DNA from: Salinispora vitiensis
Lineage (GTDB): Bacteria; Actinomycetota; Actinomycetes; Mycobacteriales; Micromonosporaceae
Direction: 5' to 3'
DNA: 64,000 bases
Assembly (NCBI RefSeq): GCF_000378825.1
Contig: NZ_KB900388.1
Coordinates: forward strand, 1,487,947 to 1,551,946
In this document: positions 63,568 through 64,000 of the stretch, one piece after another
Layout of the letters: each line of letters opens with the position of its first letter
How positions within the stretch are numbered: the first letter of the stretch is position 1
Notes under the pieces: generated by a model
Database searches by the model: none
What the model was told of the DNA's origin: nothing
The model's input: the letters and a program-made list of their open reading frames with translations, nothing else
Program-made: the position numbers and the translations under genes

Positions 63568-63723
63568 ATGACCAAAATGACCAAGGAGGACCGGGAGCAG
63601 TTCCTGGCCGCGGTGCACATCGGTGTGCTGACGGTTGCCGGCGTCGGTGGCAGCGCGCCGTTGTCGGTTCCGCTCGGTTACCTATACGAATCGAGTGATG
63701 AAATCAGATTCGTCACTGTCTAA
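63568..63723 (+). pseudogene. Truncated PPOX-fold (pyridoxamine-phosphate-oxidase-like) protein
   Basis: The 51 residues (MTKMTKEDREQFLAAVHIGV, then GGSAPLSVPLGYLYESSDE, IRFVTV, stop) match the first two strands of flavin- or F420-binding PPOX proteins of ~140 residues. The frame ends at TAA just where the GRDSRKA-type motif should follow. The downstream bases do not continue it, so this is a deletion. Confidence 0.65.
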
Positions 63724-63810
63724 CCAGGAGGGACGTCTGCGGGCGGGGTGGGTGAGGTGGGTGCAGCCGCCCTGGTGATCATGTATGTCTGAGGACAACC
63801 CCACGGCCGC

Positions 63811-64000
63811 ATGACCGCCCCACCGCCGCCGGTCCTCGTCGTCGGATACGGGCCGGTCGGTCAGGTGCGGGCGCTGCTGCTGGCCCGGCATGGGCATCCG
63901 GTCACGGTGGTCGAACGCTGGGCCGAGCCGTACCCGATGCCCCGGGCCACCGTCTTCGACGGCGAGACGGCTCGGACCCTGGCGGCGCTCGGCCTCGGCC
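63811..64000 (+). CDS. FAD-dependent aromatic monooxygenase, N-terminus (runs off window)
   Basis: From ATG 63811 the frame reads VLVVGYGPVGQVRALLLARH, the dinucleotide-binding GxGxxG, then VTVVERWAEPYPMPRATVFD and GETARTLAALGLG. This is the start of the MhpA/PgaE class of PHBH-type FAD hydroxylases, which act on phenols and aromatic polyketides. 63 codons are visible and open at the edge. Confidence 0.8.
   Translation, partial: MTAPPPPVLVVGYGPVGQVRALLLARHGHPVTVVERWAEPYPMPRATVFDGETARTLAALGLG

Overview
The window is high-GC actinomycete chromosome. The signs are GC-rich third codon positions, frequent GTG starts, an AfsR/SARP regulator, NarL/DesK two-component pairs beside ABC-2 exporters, LuxR/TetR/PadR/GntR regulators, DHA2 drug pumps, NRPS/PKS scraps and actinobacterial IS types (IS1380, ISL3, IS5, IS3, IS630). 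A Micromonospora-like or related filamentous genus is plausible, but no marker gene fixes the taxon. No rRNA, tRNA or convincing CRISPR array was seen.

Layout. 1-2122: start of a response regulator, diverging from an ABC ATPase/permease pair with a palindromic operator. 2260-3763: decayed NRPS locus (XRE regulator, frameshifted MbtH, NRPS scar protein, MFS stub). 3811-5807: heme-monooxygenase-like gene with an IS1380-family element inserted just upstream. 6081-13564: a lower-GC, AT-rich-codon island on the minus strand. It encodes a 65-residue precursor with eight cysteines, a FtsX/MacB-type permease, a MauE-like membrane redox protein, a TlpA/MauD-like thioredoxin, a peptide-exporter-type ABC transporter, a MacB-type ATPase and an S26 signal peptidase. 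It is bracketed by transposase debris and looks like a complete, uncharacterised disulfide-peptide biosynthesis and export operon. It is the most interesting system here.

13770-18526: IS/integrative-element debris, a beheaded ABC ATPase, a frameshifted histidine kinase with its response regulator, and a truncated nucleotide-sugar dehydrogenase. 18726-21110: TetR/DHA2 pump pair with operator and terminator. 21400-25191: thioesterase fragment, DsbA-like protein, quinone oxidoreductase and MFS pump, the last two behind matching SoxR/MerR-type 19-bp-spacer promoters. 25215-32757: debris (dTDP-glucose dehydratase, serine recombinase in two pieces, IS5, ISL3, an inverted copy of the NRPS-TE/MFS junction) around an RCC1-repeat surface protein, an unrecognised two-gene unit with a nuclease-like member, and a PadR/DUF1048 operon.

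32957-39553: a phosphonate operon: 2-aminoethylphosphonate-type ABC uptake, an FAD amine oxidase, a phosphonatase-like hydrolase and a GntR regulator, expected to release phosphate from (methyl)aminoethylphosphonate. 40230-46996: ArsR/MFS pair, LuxR and ABC remnants, an unknown protein, an MMPL exporter and a small membrane protein. 47241-52489: SDR epimerase and a DesK/DesR-like pair flanking an ABC-2 exporter. 52605-57320: thioesterase scrap plus MFS pump, DUF418 protein with divergent TetR, a 26-bp direct repeat and IS3 debris. 57549-64000: AfsR-like SARP, rmlB pseudogene, DHA2 pump, truncated PPOX gene and the start of an FAD monooxygenase.

Overall the window is a graveyard of secondary-metabolite genes in which exporters and regulators have mostly survived while the biosynthetic genes have decayed, plus two apparently intact functional modules (the Cys-rich peptide island and the phosphonate operon).
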